A stretch of DNA of 14,484 nucleotides from Clostridia bacterium (GTDB lineage Bacteria; Bacillota; Sulfobacillia; SLMV01): the NCBI GenBank assembly GCA_003554565.1, contig PWGR01000064.1, forward strand, positions 1 through 14,484, given 5' to 3'. Below, piece by piece: positions 6,079-13,649 of the stretch. Made by a program: the position numbers and the translations under genes. The notes below the pieces were generated by a model, which searched no databases, was not told the origin of the DNA, and worked only from the letters and a program-made list of their open reading frames with translations. Positions within the stretch are counted from its first letter, which is position 1. Every line of letters begins with the position of its first letter.

Positions 6079-7182
6079 ATGACAGATAAGATCACATTGA
6101 GCGTCATCAAGGCCGATGTGGGAAGTCTGTGCGGGCATACGTCCGTACCGCCCGAACTGATTGATCGGGCAGAGGAGAAGCTGGCCGACTCGGACCTGCT
6201 GGATGACTATCAGGTTACATACGTGGGCGATGACATGGAATTGATCATGACACATCGATTGGGTACCGACCACAACGACATTCACGAACTGGCGTGGGAT
6301 GCTTTTCTGGCGGCCACTGAGGTGGCAAATGAGCTCAAACTGTACGGAGCGGGCCAGGATCTTCTGAGCGATGCCTTCAGCGGCAACGTAAAAGGTATGG
6401 GCCCGGGCGTGGCGGAAATGGAATTCACCGAGCGCAAGAGTGAACCAGTCGTTGTGCTCATGGCCGACAAGACAGAACCCGGAGCCTGGAATCTCCCACT
6501 GTACAAGATCTTCGCCGATCCCTTCAACACTGCAGGACTGGTCGTTGACCCCAACATGCACGACGGTTTCGACTTTCTGGTCTACGATCTGAAGGAAGGA
6601 AAGAAGATTGCGTTCTCCATGCCGGAAGAGCTGTATGACATGCTGGTGTTCATAGGCGCCCAATCTCGATTTGTCATACACTCCATCTACCGCAAGGGCA
6701 ACGAGGAGGACAATATCGCGGCCACCGCAAGTACTCAGCGGCTCAGCCTGGCCGCCGGAGAGTACGTCGGTAAGGACGACCCCGTCTGCATCATCCGCTG
6801 CCAAAGCGGACTTCCCGCGGTGGGGGAAGTGCTTGAACCATTCGCACAGCCCCATCTCGTCAGCGGGTGGATGCGGGGATCACACCACGGTCCCCTGATC
6901 CCCGTGAGCACAGAGGGCAGCACCCCCACCCGGTTCGACGGCCCGCCCAGGGTCTGCGCACTCGGGTATCAGATAACGAATGGCAAGCTGCTCGGTCCCC
7001 AGGACTTCTTCGCCGATGTGGCTTTTGACGAGGCGAGAAAGACTGCAAACCGGATTGCCAACTACATGCGGACCATGGGGCCCTTCGAGCCTCATCGCCT
7101 GCCGCTGGACGAGATGGAATACACGACTCTTCCCCACGTCATGAAATCGCTGGAGGACAGGTTCGAACCCATCGACGAATAG
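6079..7182 (+). CDS. fbp: Bifunctional fructose-1,6-bisphosphate aldolase/phosphatase
   Basis: This 367-residue enzyme belongs to the archaeal-type (class V) FBP aldolase/phosphatase family. It condenses dihydroxyacetone phosphate with glyceraldehyde 3-phosphate and removes the 1-phosphate to give fructose 6-phosphate, which makes gluconeogenesis one-way. TLSVIKADVG (6-15) and GHTSVPPEL match the family N-terminus. YVGKDDPV contains Tyr229 and Lys232, which with this start coincide with the catalytic tyrosine and Schiff-base lysine of the characterised archaeal enzymes. Aspartates in DADKTE-like and DDMEL segments would bind magnesium. I chose the ATG at 6079 because GGGAG lies eight bases before it and because of this numbering; GTG 6070 and ATG 6073 are alternatives. 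It is known from archaea and deep-branching or thermophilic bacteria, including some Clostridia. Confidence 0.95.
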   Translation: MTDKITLSVIKADVGSLCGHTSVPPELIDRAEEKLADSDLLDDYQVTYVGDDMELIMTHRLGTDHNDIHELAWDAFLAATEVANELKLYGAGQDLLSDAFSGNVKGMGPGVAEMEFTERKSEPVVVLMADKTEPGAWNLPLYKIFADPFNTAGLVVDPNMHDGFDFLVYDLKEGKKIAFSMPEELYDMLVFIGAQSRFVIHSIYRKGNEEDNIAATASTQRLSLAAGEYVGKDDPVCIIRCQSGLPAVGEVLEPFAQPHLVSGWMRGSHHGPLIPVSTEGSTPTRFDGPPRVCALGYQITNGKLLGPQDFFADVAFDEARKTANRIANYMRTMGPFEPHRLPLDEMEYTTLPHVMKSLEDRFEPIDE

Positions 7183-7203
7183 CAGCTGCGACCACAGGCA
7201 ATC

Positions 7204-7240
7204 AAAAGCGCCCCGCATCTGCCCGGGCGGGGCGCTTTTT
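7204..7240. terminator. Bidirectional terminator between fbp and the AAA operon
   Basis: GCGCCCCGC (7208-7216) pairs with GCGGGGCGC (7227-7235), flanked by AAAA on the left and TTTTT on the right. It serves fbp on the plus strand and the convergent AAA operon on the minus strand. Confidence 0.93.
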
Positions 7241-7270
7241 GCTTCTCTTTTCGCACCGATGTTCATCTGA

Positions 7271-8980
7271 TCAGTTATCCGCCACATCCAACGACATCTC
7301 GTCCTGCACAGACTCGAGAAACTGCTGATCATCGGTGAAGCGCTTCGCCTGCCCCATGGTTTCCCTGATAGTCGACTTCCGCTGCTGCTTGTCGATCCGG
7401 AATGTCTCGGCCGCCTCCAGAAAATCCTTGGGGGCGAGCTCTTCCGCCCGACGGTCGAAGGCCAGACGCTTTGCCCTCAGAACCAACTCCTCCAGCTCAG
7501 CGCAGGAGAAGTGCCGGGTGACCGGGACTACTTCACTGCGCAAGAACTCGAGAAGCTCCTCCTTGCCTACCGCAAGCGGCGGGCCATCATGCCTGCCTCC
7601 CTCGACCAGTCCGAGGTGCACAGACATTACCTCCACACGCGCCTCAGCGCCGGGATAAAGAAAGGGAATCTTGTAGTCGAAGCGCCCGGTCCGCAGAAAG
7701 GCCTCATCCAGCTGATCTGGCACATTCGTTGTACCGACAATTATGGCCTGACGATCGGGCTCCCCCAGCCACTCCAAAAACTGGGAAAAGACCCTCTTAC
7801 TCTCCTCGCCTGCAGAATCCCCGAAACCCGACGATCTCTTGCCAAAACGATCAATCTCGTCGACAAACACGATGGCGGGTGACATCTTCTCCGCCATACG
7901 TATGGCCCCCTTCATGCGCTGCCCGGATTCACCGAACCACTTGGAGTAGATGTTCTCAGTCACGAGGCGCAAAAACGGAAGCTGGATCTCACTGGCCAGC
8001 GCATTGGCAAAAAGACTCTTCCCGGTGCCCGGGGGGCCAAAGAACAGAATCCCTTTTGGTAGGGGCAGGGAAAATCGCGCCGCCCTTTCCGAGTCCTCCA
8101 GGACATTGATGATATACTTGCTGATGAACTGCTTCACCGCATCATAGCCACCGATATCATGAAACGTATAGTGTGGCTCGCGTATCTCTAACGTTCCGGA
8201 TTTTCTCACCAGCTCAGATTTCAGATTCTTGACTTTGGCGACGTCAAACCGGTTCTCAGAGAAAAAGGATTCCAGAAGTATGCTCTCCAGCTGGTGCAGG
8301 TTGAGTCCCGCAGTGGCCAGGACCAGCTCTGCCAGTTTCTGTCCGGACAGCTCCAGTTCGAGCTCACGGGCGATGTTGGCAATGATGTGCCGCCTCTCCT
8401 CTTTGGTGGCTGGATCCACCGTCACGATCACGACCAGCTCCCGGGTAAACTCATCCAGCAGTGCGTTGGCATCGGCAGTCTGCAGGAAGATCGTGGAGCC
8501 CTGCGTGATCAATTCGCTGTCAGTGGCCCAGGAACGTAGGGCCGACTGGAGTCCAGTCTCCCATTCCCGGTTCTCAGAGAGATTCTGAACTATGAAGAGG
8601 GTCTTCTCCTTCTGGAGCTTCTCATCGACCTCCTTGAGGACCGCCTTGACGTGCGCCAACTGCTGCCCGCCGCCGTCCTCCCCGCCGGTAATCCTGCGAC
8701 CCAGAGCAGAGCTATTCTGCTTCTGGGTCCGGCGATACTCGGAGGTCACCAGCTGGCCATCCTGTTCTGTGAGCCGCATCAGACCGCGCCACTGATCAAA
8801 CACCAGGATGCTGTCATACTCGTTGCAGGACGGATCAGCGAGGACAAAGCGCTTGAGCTGTTGCAGTCTCTTCGGATCCGTCGATTCGAAAAGGATGACG
8901 GGCGAATAATTGCTTCGTCGTTTCAGAAATCCTGCCTCTATCCACCCCTCATCCAGGCCTTCCATCTCCGGCGACTTCAC
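7271..8980 (-). CDS. Ycf46-like AAA ATPase
   Basis: This 569-residue protein has an N-terminal domain (about 1-250) with FESTDP and VFDQWRGL, resembling the inactive NTPase-like region of Ycf46-type proteins. A classical AAA module follows, from HDIGGYDAVKQFI near 274. Walker A GPPGTGKS is at 315-322, Walker B VFVDEID at 371-377 and sensor-1 Asn419 in GTTNVPDQLD. Arginine fingers may be Arg430 and Arg433. The pore loop SKWFGES (346-352) is aromatic, as in p97, which suggests a hexamer that threads or remodels protein. The GTG start follows AAGGGAGG. It is the last gene of an operon with DUF1257 and DUF2997 proteins. Ycf46 and Ycf35 (DUF1257) are best known from cyanobacteria and red-algal plastids; their job is not settled. 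Confidence 0.9.
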   Translation of the reverse strand: MKSPEMEGLDEGWIEAGFLKRRSNYSPVILFESTDPKRLQQLKRFVLADPSCNEYDSILVFDQWRGLMRLTEQDGQLVTSEYRRTQKQNSSALGRRITGGEDGGGQQLAHVKAVLKEVDEKLQKEKTLFIVQNLSENREWETGLQSALRSWATDSELITQGSTIFLQTADANALLDEFTRELVVIVTVDPATKEERRHIIANIARELELELSGQKLAELVLATAGLNLHQLESILLESFFSENRFDVAKVKNLKSELVRKSGTLEIREPHYTFHDIGGYDAVKQFISKYIINVLEDSERAARFSLPLPKGILFFGPPGTGKSLFANALASEIQLPFLRLVTENIYSKWFGESGQRMKGAIRMAEKMSPAIVFVDEIDRFGKRSSGFGDSAGEESKRVFSQFLEWLGEPDRQAIIVGTTNVPDQLDEAFLRTGRFDYKIPFLYPGAEARVEVMSVHLGLVEGGRHDGPPLAVGKEELLEFLRSEVVPVTRHFSCAELEELVLRAKRLAFDRRAEELAPKDFLEAAETFRIDKQQRKSTIRETMGQAKRFTDDQQFLESVQDEMSLDVADN

Positions 8981-9014
8981 GTATGGGAAGCCTCCCTTCT
9001 GGGCCTTAGCACCC

Positions 9015-9206
9015 CTAGCCGCAGGGAGACGATTGAACTACCTCAACCCTGACTCCCAACCGCTTCAGTTTGCTCGCGAGGCGCTCGGCCCGTCCTTCAG
9101 AGTATGCTTCGTAGATCTGAAGAGTCCCGTCGGAACTTACGGTTATCTCCAGAAAACTCTCCTGCTGCCCGTTCAGTTTCTGCAGAAGTCGAGTCTCCCC
9201 GGGCAT
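9015..9206 (-). CDS. Small protein resembling its DUF2997 neighbour
   Basis: This protein of about 63 residues is predicted to fold as strand-strand-helix-strand. FLEITVSSDGTLQIYEAYS, a helix with RAERLASKLKRLG, then VRVEVVQSS line up with the equivalent parts of the upstream DUF2997 protein (EITSEGRLKMEF, then AELGIRAKVLQ). It looks like a diverged duplicate. GGAGG sits one base from an ATG at 9215 and ten bases from the ATG at 9206; the second spacing is more workable, so I chose 9206. With 9215 the gene would overlap its neighbour by ATGA. It lies 34 bases before the AAA gene. Function is unknown. Confidence 0.7.
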   Translation of the reverse strand: MPGETRLLQKLNGQQESFLEITVSSDGTLQIYEAYSEGRAERLASKLKRLGVRVEVVQSSPCG

Positions 9207-9211
9207 GGTAC

Positions 9212-9445
9212 TCATTCCTCCGTGGGGATCTTGCTCGCCTGATCTTTGTCATCAATGCCGAGCTCAGCCTCGATCTGCCCACCCGGCTTGCGCTCAGTCT
9301 GCAGGACCTTGGCCCTGATACCAAGTTCGGCGAGCATGCCCTCTATCCTTTCCGCCTCATCGTAGCATTCATCACCGGCAAAGCCTATGAACTCCATTTT
9401 GAGCCTGCCCTCGGAAGTGATCTCGACTTCAATCTTCTGCGCCAT
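9212..9445 (-). CDS. DUF2997-family protein
   Basis: This 77-residue protein matches DUF2997 in layout: KIEVEITSEGRLKMEF strands, then GFAGDECYDEAERIE leading to a helix with the family's small cysteine-containing turn, then GIRAKVLQTE and a charged tail. DUF2997 proteins are typically encoded beside DUF1257 (Ycf35) proteins, as here, and no activity has been established. The ATG shares its A with the upstream TAA stop (TAATG), and GAGGTG lies seven bases upstream, so translation is coupled. It probably binds its DUF1257 or AAA partners, which is an inference from gene order. Confidence 0.85.
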   Translation of the reverse strand: MAQKIEVEITSEGRLKMEFIGFAGDECYDEAERIEGMLAELGIRAKVLQTERKPGGQIEAELGIDDKDQASKIPTEE

Positions 9446-9888
9446 TACATTACACCTCTAACCATGACCTGGCGCTGTCCCTCTTCTTCCTCCCTGACCT
9501 GTTCCTCGAATTCCACTTCATAGTTAAGATCCTGCAGGGTCTCACCGACAGCCAGGGCCGTAAATGCCTGCATGACCCGGTCCTTGAGTCCCTCGATAAC
9601 TTCCTCGCGCACCCCGTAGGAATCGTACACAAAAGAGACCTCTCCGGTCTCCTCGTCCACATCCACCCCCAGCCCGTACCGGAACTGTGGCACGATGAGG
9701 GAGAATGTGCACTTGCGCTGGTGCCCGTAGTAGTTGGTGATGGTGTTACTTACGTATCCCCCACACTCTTCAGCTACTGTCTTCAAAGCTTCTTCAAACA
9801 GCTGCCATGAACGATCACTCTTCGATCTATCGCTTCCCTTGACCGGATTTAACTGCAGATCCGTAGCATAAGTGGTGATATGACTCAT
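9445..9888 (-). CDS. DUF1257 (Ycf35-like) protein
   Basis: This 147-residue protein starts MSHITTYATDL, the usual DUF1257/Ycf35 opening. It continues with LFEEALKTVAEECGG, NYYGHQRKCTFSLIV (about 53-67), YGLGVDVDEETGEVSFVYD and a C-terminal helix. Length fits the family (about 120-150). Ycf35 occurs in cyanobacteria, red-algal plastids and scattered bacteria and has no proven function. Here it is coupled to DUF2997 and followed by a Ycf46-like ATPase. Its translation start is odd: the strong AGGAGGTG site is 35 bases away with an 8-bp hairpin in between, while only a weak AGG inside the hairpin is at normal distance. Confidence 0.88.
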   Translation of the reverse strand: MSHITTYATDLQLNPVKGSDRSKSDRSWQLFEEALKTVAEECGGYVSNTITNYYGHQRKCTFSLIVPQFRYGLGVDVDEETGEVSFVYDSYGVREEVIEGLKDRVMQAFTALAVGETLQDLNYEVEFEEQVREEEEGQRQVMVRGVM

Positions 9889-9895
9889 CTTGATA

Positions 9896-9931
9896 CCTGA
9901 CGGTCAATGCCGTCAGGCAGTGTCACCTCCT
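9896..9931 (-). promoter_or_regulatory. Shine-Dalgarno plus hairpin before the DUF1257 start codon
   Basis: On the minus strand AGGAGGTG (9931-9924) is followed by CCTGACGG (9917-9910), a 6-base loop and CCGTCAGG (9903-9896), and the ATG comes seven bases later. An in-frame TGA within the hairpin rules out an earlier start there. The stem hides the only AGG near the ATG and also shortens the path from the strong site to the start. Confidence 0.65.
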
Positions 9932-9960
9932 CTGAAATAGGGTAAACAAGTTTCTCGCAC

Positions 9961-10773
9961 TCATCGCAGTTCAATCTTGCGATCCTCCGAAGCCTCTCTA
10001 TCCTGCAAATGACTCCTGATCTGCCTATCCAGTTCGCCAATCTCTAGGTCGACCCTGGCCTTGCGGCTCTGACACTCTTCCATAGATTCCTTCAGCTCCC
10101 GGAGCCTCTTGTTCGGCTCCTCCATCTTACGGCGCAGATATTCCAGTTCAACCAGGGCCAGCTTAACCCGTAAAGATCCCTCCCGACTTGGCTCTCCACG
10201 ATCGTCAAGCTGCTCGTGCAGAGATTCTCTCTCCTGGCGGAGATCCTCAACCGAAAACGAGGAAAACTCTTCCGACCAATTCTCCACCCGCAAGCTTCTG
10301 ATTCGTTCCATACCAGAACCGCTCTGCCAGTCATGGATCTCGTTCTGCAGTTTTCGCTGGCGAAACAGATCCTCGTCGTGCTCGCGCTCGAGCTGCTTCT
10401 TCCGTCGTTGATAGTTTTCGATCTGCCAGCCGAGGCGCTCGGATTCGTCCTGCAGATCCTGCATTTGATCGCGCATCATGTCCACCTGTGAATCGGCTTC
10501 TCCCTGCTTGAAGCGGTGCCACGCCTCTACGGTGATAATTGACACGACTGAAAATGCTGGCAGCGCAATCAGCAGTGCAAAAGTAACATGGTAGTACCAC
10601 GATATTTCGGGCAAGCCAAAACCCAGAAAAACACCGAGGGCCAGACACGCCAGAGCCTCAATCGCCAGTACGATTCGAGACTTGCGGGTGTGGTGGTATC
10701 GCGTAATGACATAGTCCAATGCCAGATACGCGATCAATAACAGTACACTTACGCCCACCACAATTATTGCCAT
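9961..10773 (-). CDS. Membrane protein with three helices and a long coiled coil
   Basis: This protein of about 270 residues starts at the ATG at 10773, nine bases after GGGAGG; the open frame extends 29 codons further but those overlap the promoter. Three hydrophobic segments are at about 2-24, 33-54 and 60-82. From about 90 to the end the chain is highly charged with heptad-like patterns (EREHDEDLFRQRKLQNEIH, SMEECQSRKARVDLEIGELD), predicting a cytoplasmic coiled coil of about 170 residues. No family is recognised. It is first in the operon with DUF1257, DUF2997 and the AAA ATPase, 72 bases before DUF1257. A membrane anchor or substrate for that module is a reasonable inference. Confidence 0.8.
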   Translation of the reverse strand: MAIIVVGVSVLLLIAYLALDYVITRYHHTRKSRIVLAIEALACLALGVFLGFGLPEISWYYHVTFALLIALPAFSVVSIITVEAWHRFKQGEADSQVDMMRDQMQDLQDESERLGWQIENYQRRKKQLEREHDEDLFRQRKLQNEIHDWQSGSGMERIRSLRVENWSEEFSSFSVEDLRQERESLHEQLDDRGEPSREGSLRVKLALVELEYLRRKMEEPNKRLRELKESMEECQSRKARVDLEIGELDRQIRSHLQDREASEDRKIELR

Positions 10774-10815
10774 AGTGTGAGCCCTCCCGGAATTATCCCG
10801 ACTGTGATGTGTTCC

Positions 10816-10824
10816 ATTATAGCA
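10816..10824 (-). promoter_or_regulatory. Extended -10 promoter of the coiled-coil/AAA operon
   Basis: On the minus strand TGCTATAAT combines a perfect -10 (10821-10816) with the TGN extension, which can replace a good -35; none was seen. The start would be near 10809, giving a leader of about 36 bases. Confidence 0.65.
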
Positions 10825-11136
10825 CCCCGTGGCCAGTCCCCGCATGTCGCGCAAGGGCAATTCGAACCAATCTGTTGACTCATCTTAATCTACCCGCACA
10901 GCAAAAGTCTAACACGGCATGCCGACAATCAGTTTCGCTATGTCCCTCGACGGCGCACTTTGTACTAACTGGGAATCGCCTGCGGTGAATTCGGACAATT
11001 GTGTGCGTTGCAAGTATTATTCGAGGAAGTCGGCCGACCTCCCTCTTTACGTTTGCGGGCAAATTACCGGATCTGACCTGTCCCGCCTGCATCATTGGAA
11101 AATACACGGGGCTTCGCATAATGCGCGGCAAAGAAT
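10825..11136. other. Gap without a recognisable gene; contains an 18-bp near-palindrome
   Basis: No frame here gives a recognisable protein. Short frames on both strands have no good ribosome site. GGAAGTCGGCCGACCTCC (11025-11042) is a palindrome except for one position pair. It lies between the end of queG and the promoter of the coiled-coil/AAA operon, so it could be an operator. No clear terminator for queG was found. Confidence 0.45.
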
Positions 11137-12273
11137 CTACGATATTCCCGCCAGCAACCTGCGCGCCTCGAATCTCACCCTCGGATCTGGCTCTGACTGT
11201 ATCATCCCGTGGATACCTTCTTCCAGCGACCGCCCCGGGTGAGAGCCCGTACGCTGCAGGATCTCACCGACTGCCCAGGCCGCGTGACCGCGAATGACGG
11301 GGCGGCGGTCCTCGAGATGAGGCAGCAAACGATCGATCTCCTGAGTATCGCCTCTATTTGCACACACGATAAGTGCATTGCGCTGCAGGGTCCTGCGACC
11401 TCTCCACCCCGAGCTTTTTCGTGCCCAAGTGCTACGAAAATCTTCTTCGGACATCTGCAGAATTGAAAAAGGATCTATACCTACATCCATATCCTCCGGC
11501 GCAAATGCTGTCAACCCCCGGCACACATCGTCATTTGCCGGACAAACCGCCTGACACGTGTCGCAGCCGAAGAGCCTGTTTCCCATCGCACGGCGCAGGA
11601 CCCGGGGCAAAAACCCTTTGTGCTGGGTTAAGTAGGACAGGCACCGTTTCGGATTGAGGCGATGAGGCGCGTAGAGTGCACCGGTCGGACACGCCTCAAT
11701 ACAGCTTCTGCAGCCAGAGCAGACCGAACCATGGGAATGCGGTGAGTCATCCGGTCTCGCAACATTCACATCCACAACGGCGAGCCCGAGAAAAACCCAC
11801 GAGCCGTAAGGTGGTACATATATGCAGGTGTTTTCTCCCACCCCCCCCAGTCCGGCCCGGATCGCCCATGCTTTCTCCTCCAGGGGGCCGGCGTCTGCCT
11901 GCACATGGGCGCGTCGCGCCGCGTTCCGGCCGACAATCTCCGGCAAGAGGTCCCATACGGCTGATTTCACCACCTCATGATAATCCCGTCCCCAGCTGCT
12001 GCGCGAGACTTCGGCCCGGGGTGCGGAGGAGGAAGACTGGCTGTCGGGAGGGTCGGGATGACCGTATGGGACGGAGAATACCACAACGCTGCGTGCGTCC
12101 CGCATGACTGACGACGCATCAGCACGCTCCCTGGGCGAAAAGGGCACAAATGGAGGGGCAAGTCCACACAATGCCCGCCGCCTCAGCCTTTCCTCCGCCT
12201 CGTACAGGCGACGGGCCGGAACTGCGGTCCAGCTGACTTTCTGTAAATCGCGATCTGTCAGATTCACCTGCAA
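11137..12273 (-). CDS. queG: Epoxyqueuosine reductase QueG
   Basis: QueG reduces epoxyqueuosine to queuosine in tRNA, using cobalamin and two [4Fe-4S] clusters. This 378-residue protein shows the catalytic aspartate in ADAGPLEEKAWA (Asp127), then AGLGGVGENT, a ferredoxin-like CSGCRSCIEACP (185-196), Cys211, and GCDTCQAVCP (236-245). A C-terminal HEAT-like region that binds tRNA follows (IDRLLPHLEDRRPVIRGHAA and the next helices). The full length agrees with the family. Two starts are possible: TTG at 12273, seven bases after AAGG, or GTG at 12267, overlapping the upstream stop as GTGA. I kept TTG for its spacing. It is co-transcribed with the upstream methyltransferase, so the pair is an RNA-modification operon. 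No other queuosine gene is visible. Confidence 0.95.
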   Translation of the reverse strand: MQVNLTDRDLQKVSWTAVPARRLYEAEERLRRRALCGLAPPFVPFSPRERADASSVMRDARSVVVFSVPYGHPDPPDSQSSSSAPRAEVSRSSWGRDYHEVVKSAVWDLLPEIVGRNAARRAHVQADAGPLEEKAWAIRAGLGGVGENTCIYVPPYGSWVFLGLAVVDVNVARPDDSPHSHGSVCSGCRSCIEACPTGALYAPHRLNPKRCLSYLTQHKGFLPRVLRRAMGNRLFGCDTCQAVCPANDDVCRGLTAFAPEDMDVGIDPFSILQMSEEDFRSTWARKSSGWRGRRTLQRNALIVCANRGDTQEIDRLLPHLEDRRPVIRGHAAWAVGEILQRTGSHPGRSLEEGIHGMIQSEPDPRVRFEARRLLAGIS

Positions 12274-13613
12274 AAATCACCTTTTCTCTCCGGAGAATAC
12301 TCGAGTAGCGAGGCTATCTCCACATTGGAAGTCTGCGGAAACATGTCGACGGGAATCACACGGAGCAGGTGCCAACCGAGCTCCCGCAGACGACCGACGT
12401 CCCGGCCCCATGTCCCCAGACCGCAGGCGATGTACACGATGCGGGAAGGGCCGACAAGGGCAATCTCCTCCAGCAGGTTGTCGGGGCAACCGCTTCGCGG
12501 GGGATCCATAACAACGGTCAGCCGCCCCGACGCCTCACCTGCCGCCTGCTGCAGTCCGGCCGCCGCATCGAGACACAGGTGCGTGATGTTTTCAATACCG
12601 TTGACCCGAGCATTTTCGCGTGCATCTTGCACAGCAGCCGCATTCCAGTCAACCGCAAACACCCGCTCTGCCCTGCAAGCAAGAAGCATCGACAGCGCGC
12701 CCACGCCGCTGAAAAGATCCACCACTTCACTCCCTACGCCAGGGTCGGCCAGGCAGAGCACCTGTCGGTACAAATCTGCCGCCGCACCCCGGTTCACCTG
12801 GGTAAAGGCGGAGGGAGAACTGCAGATCCTGTGTCCCGACTGAGCAAAACACAGTTGGTTGCCACCTGCAAAGGGGTGTACAGCCCCGTCTCTGTCAATC
12901 CGGGCTACCCCGCTGACCTCGGGAACCTCTTGCAGCAGCGCCGCCGCCCCCCTACGCAGATGAACCGACGGAGAATCTGTCACCAGCAGGACCAGGGTGT
13001 CTTCTTCTGAAGACCGGAGTGTGAACTCATCAATCGCCCAGAGGTCCAGCTCGTCACCCCTCGACGCGAAAACCTCGCGCACTCCCTGCAAGGCCCGGTT
13101 GTTTCGTTCCATCTGAATATGGCAGCGCCTTATGTCCACCAGATCACTGCTGGCCCTGCGCCTGAATCCTATGATTCCGCGCCCCCCGGGTGATGGCGGC
13201 TCAACAGCAAATCGGCTCCTCTCACGGTAGCTGTACGGTTTGCGGGAGCCCACCGCATTCTCTATCACAGGATCAGATGCGCCGGCAATTCTCTCCGCCG
13301 TCTCCCTCACCCAGGCGCGCTTGTATTTCAGTTCGGCCTCATAGTCAATATGCTGCAGCCGACAGCCCCCACAGCGCCCGTAGTAATCACACGGTGGATC
13401 TACTCTTTCGGAGGAACTGGTGACAACCTCGCACAACCGTGCGGTCCCGAATGTACTGCCGCGCCGCACCACCTCTGCCTGGACACGATCGCCCGGCGCA
13501 GCCCCGGGAACGAACAGAACATAACCCCGGTAATGCGCAACCCCATCTCCCTCATGCCCAAGGTCATCAATCTCTATTTCCACCACGTCACCCCGCCTGA
13601 CCGGTACGGACAT
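12264..13613 (-). CDS. rlmD: RNA uracil-5 methyltransferase, RlmD/TrmA family
   Basis: This 449-residue protein has an N-terminal TRAM RNA-binding domain (about 1-65). Fe-S cysteines follow in CDYYGRCGGC (Cys75, 81, 84) with Cys164. The C-terminal SAM methyltransferase contains FTQVNRG (270-276), DLFSGVGALS (299-308) and DPPRSG (370-375), and Cys397 is the likely nucleophile. Family enzymes make 5-methyluridine in 23S rRNA (U747 or U1939) or tRNA; the target cannot be told from sequence alone, so the symbol is generic. The segment after the nucleophile reads ACGLGTWGRD where the usual form is SCNPATLARD, an unusual change. The ATG at 13613 follows GGAGG; an upstream TTG is in frame but overlaps that site. 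It overlaps queG by ten bases. Confidence 0.92.
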   Translation of the reverse strand: MSVPVRRGDVVEIEIDDLGHEGDGVAHYRGYVLFVPGAAPGDRVQAEVVRRGSTFGTARLCEVVTSSSERVDPPCDYYGRCGGCRLQHIDYEAELKYKRAWVRETAERIAGASDPVIENAVGSRKPYSYRERSRFAVEPPSPGGRGIIGFRRRASSDLVDIRRCHIQMERNNRALQGVREVFASRGDELDLWAIDEFTLRSSEEDTLVLLVTDSPSVHLRRGAAALLQEVPEVSGVARIDRDGAVHPFAGGNQLCFAQSGHRICSSPSAFTQVNRGAAADLYRQVLCLADPGVGSEVVDLFSGVGALSMLLACRAERVFAVDWNAAAVQDARENARVNGIENITHLCLDAAAGLQQAAGEASGRLTVVMDPPRSGCPDNLLEEIALVGPSRIVYIACGLGTWGRDVGRLRELGWHLLRVIPVDMFPQTSNVEIASLLEYSPERKGDFCR

Positions 13614-13643
13614 CTTTACCTCCAATACATCATTTCTATCCCG

Positions 13644-13649
13644 ATTATA
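13644..13649 (-). promoter_or_regulatory. -10 element of the rlmD-queG operon
   Basis: A perfect TATAAT on the minus strand lies 30 bases before the rlmD ATG, giving a short leader. The -35 region is poor, so strength is uncertain. Confidence 0.5.

Noticed and set aside
6028..6855. 275-codon minus-strand open frame
   Set aside because: Antisense to the fbp gene; the fbp catalytic motifs are unambiguous.
10754..10885. Short minus-strand frame beginning MSQQIGSNCPC
   Set aside because: It contains the TATAAT promoter of the next operon and has no good ribosome site.
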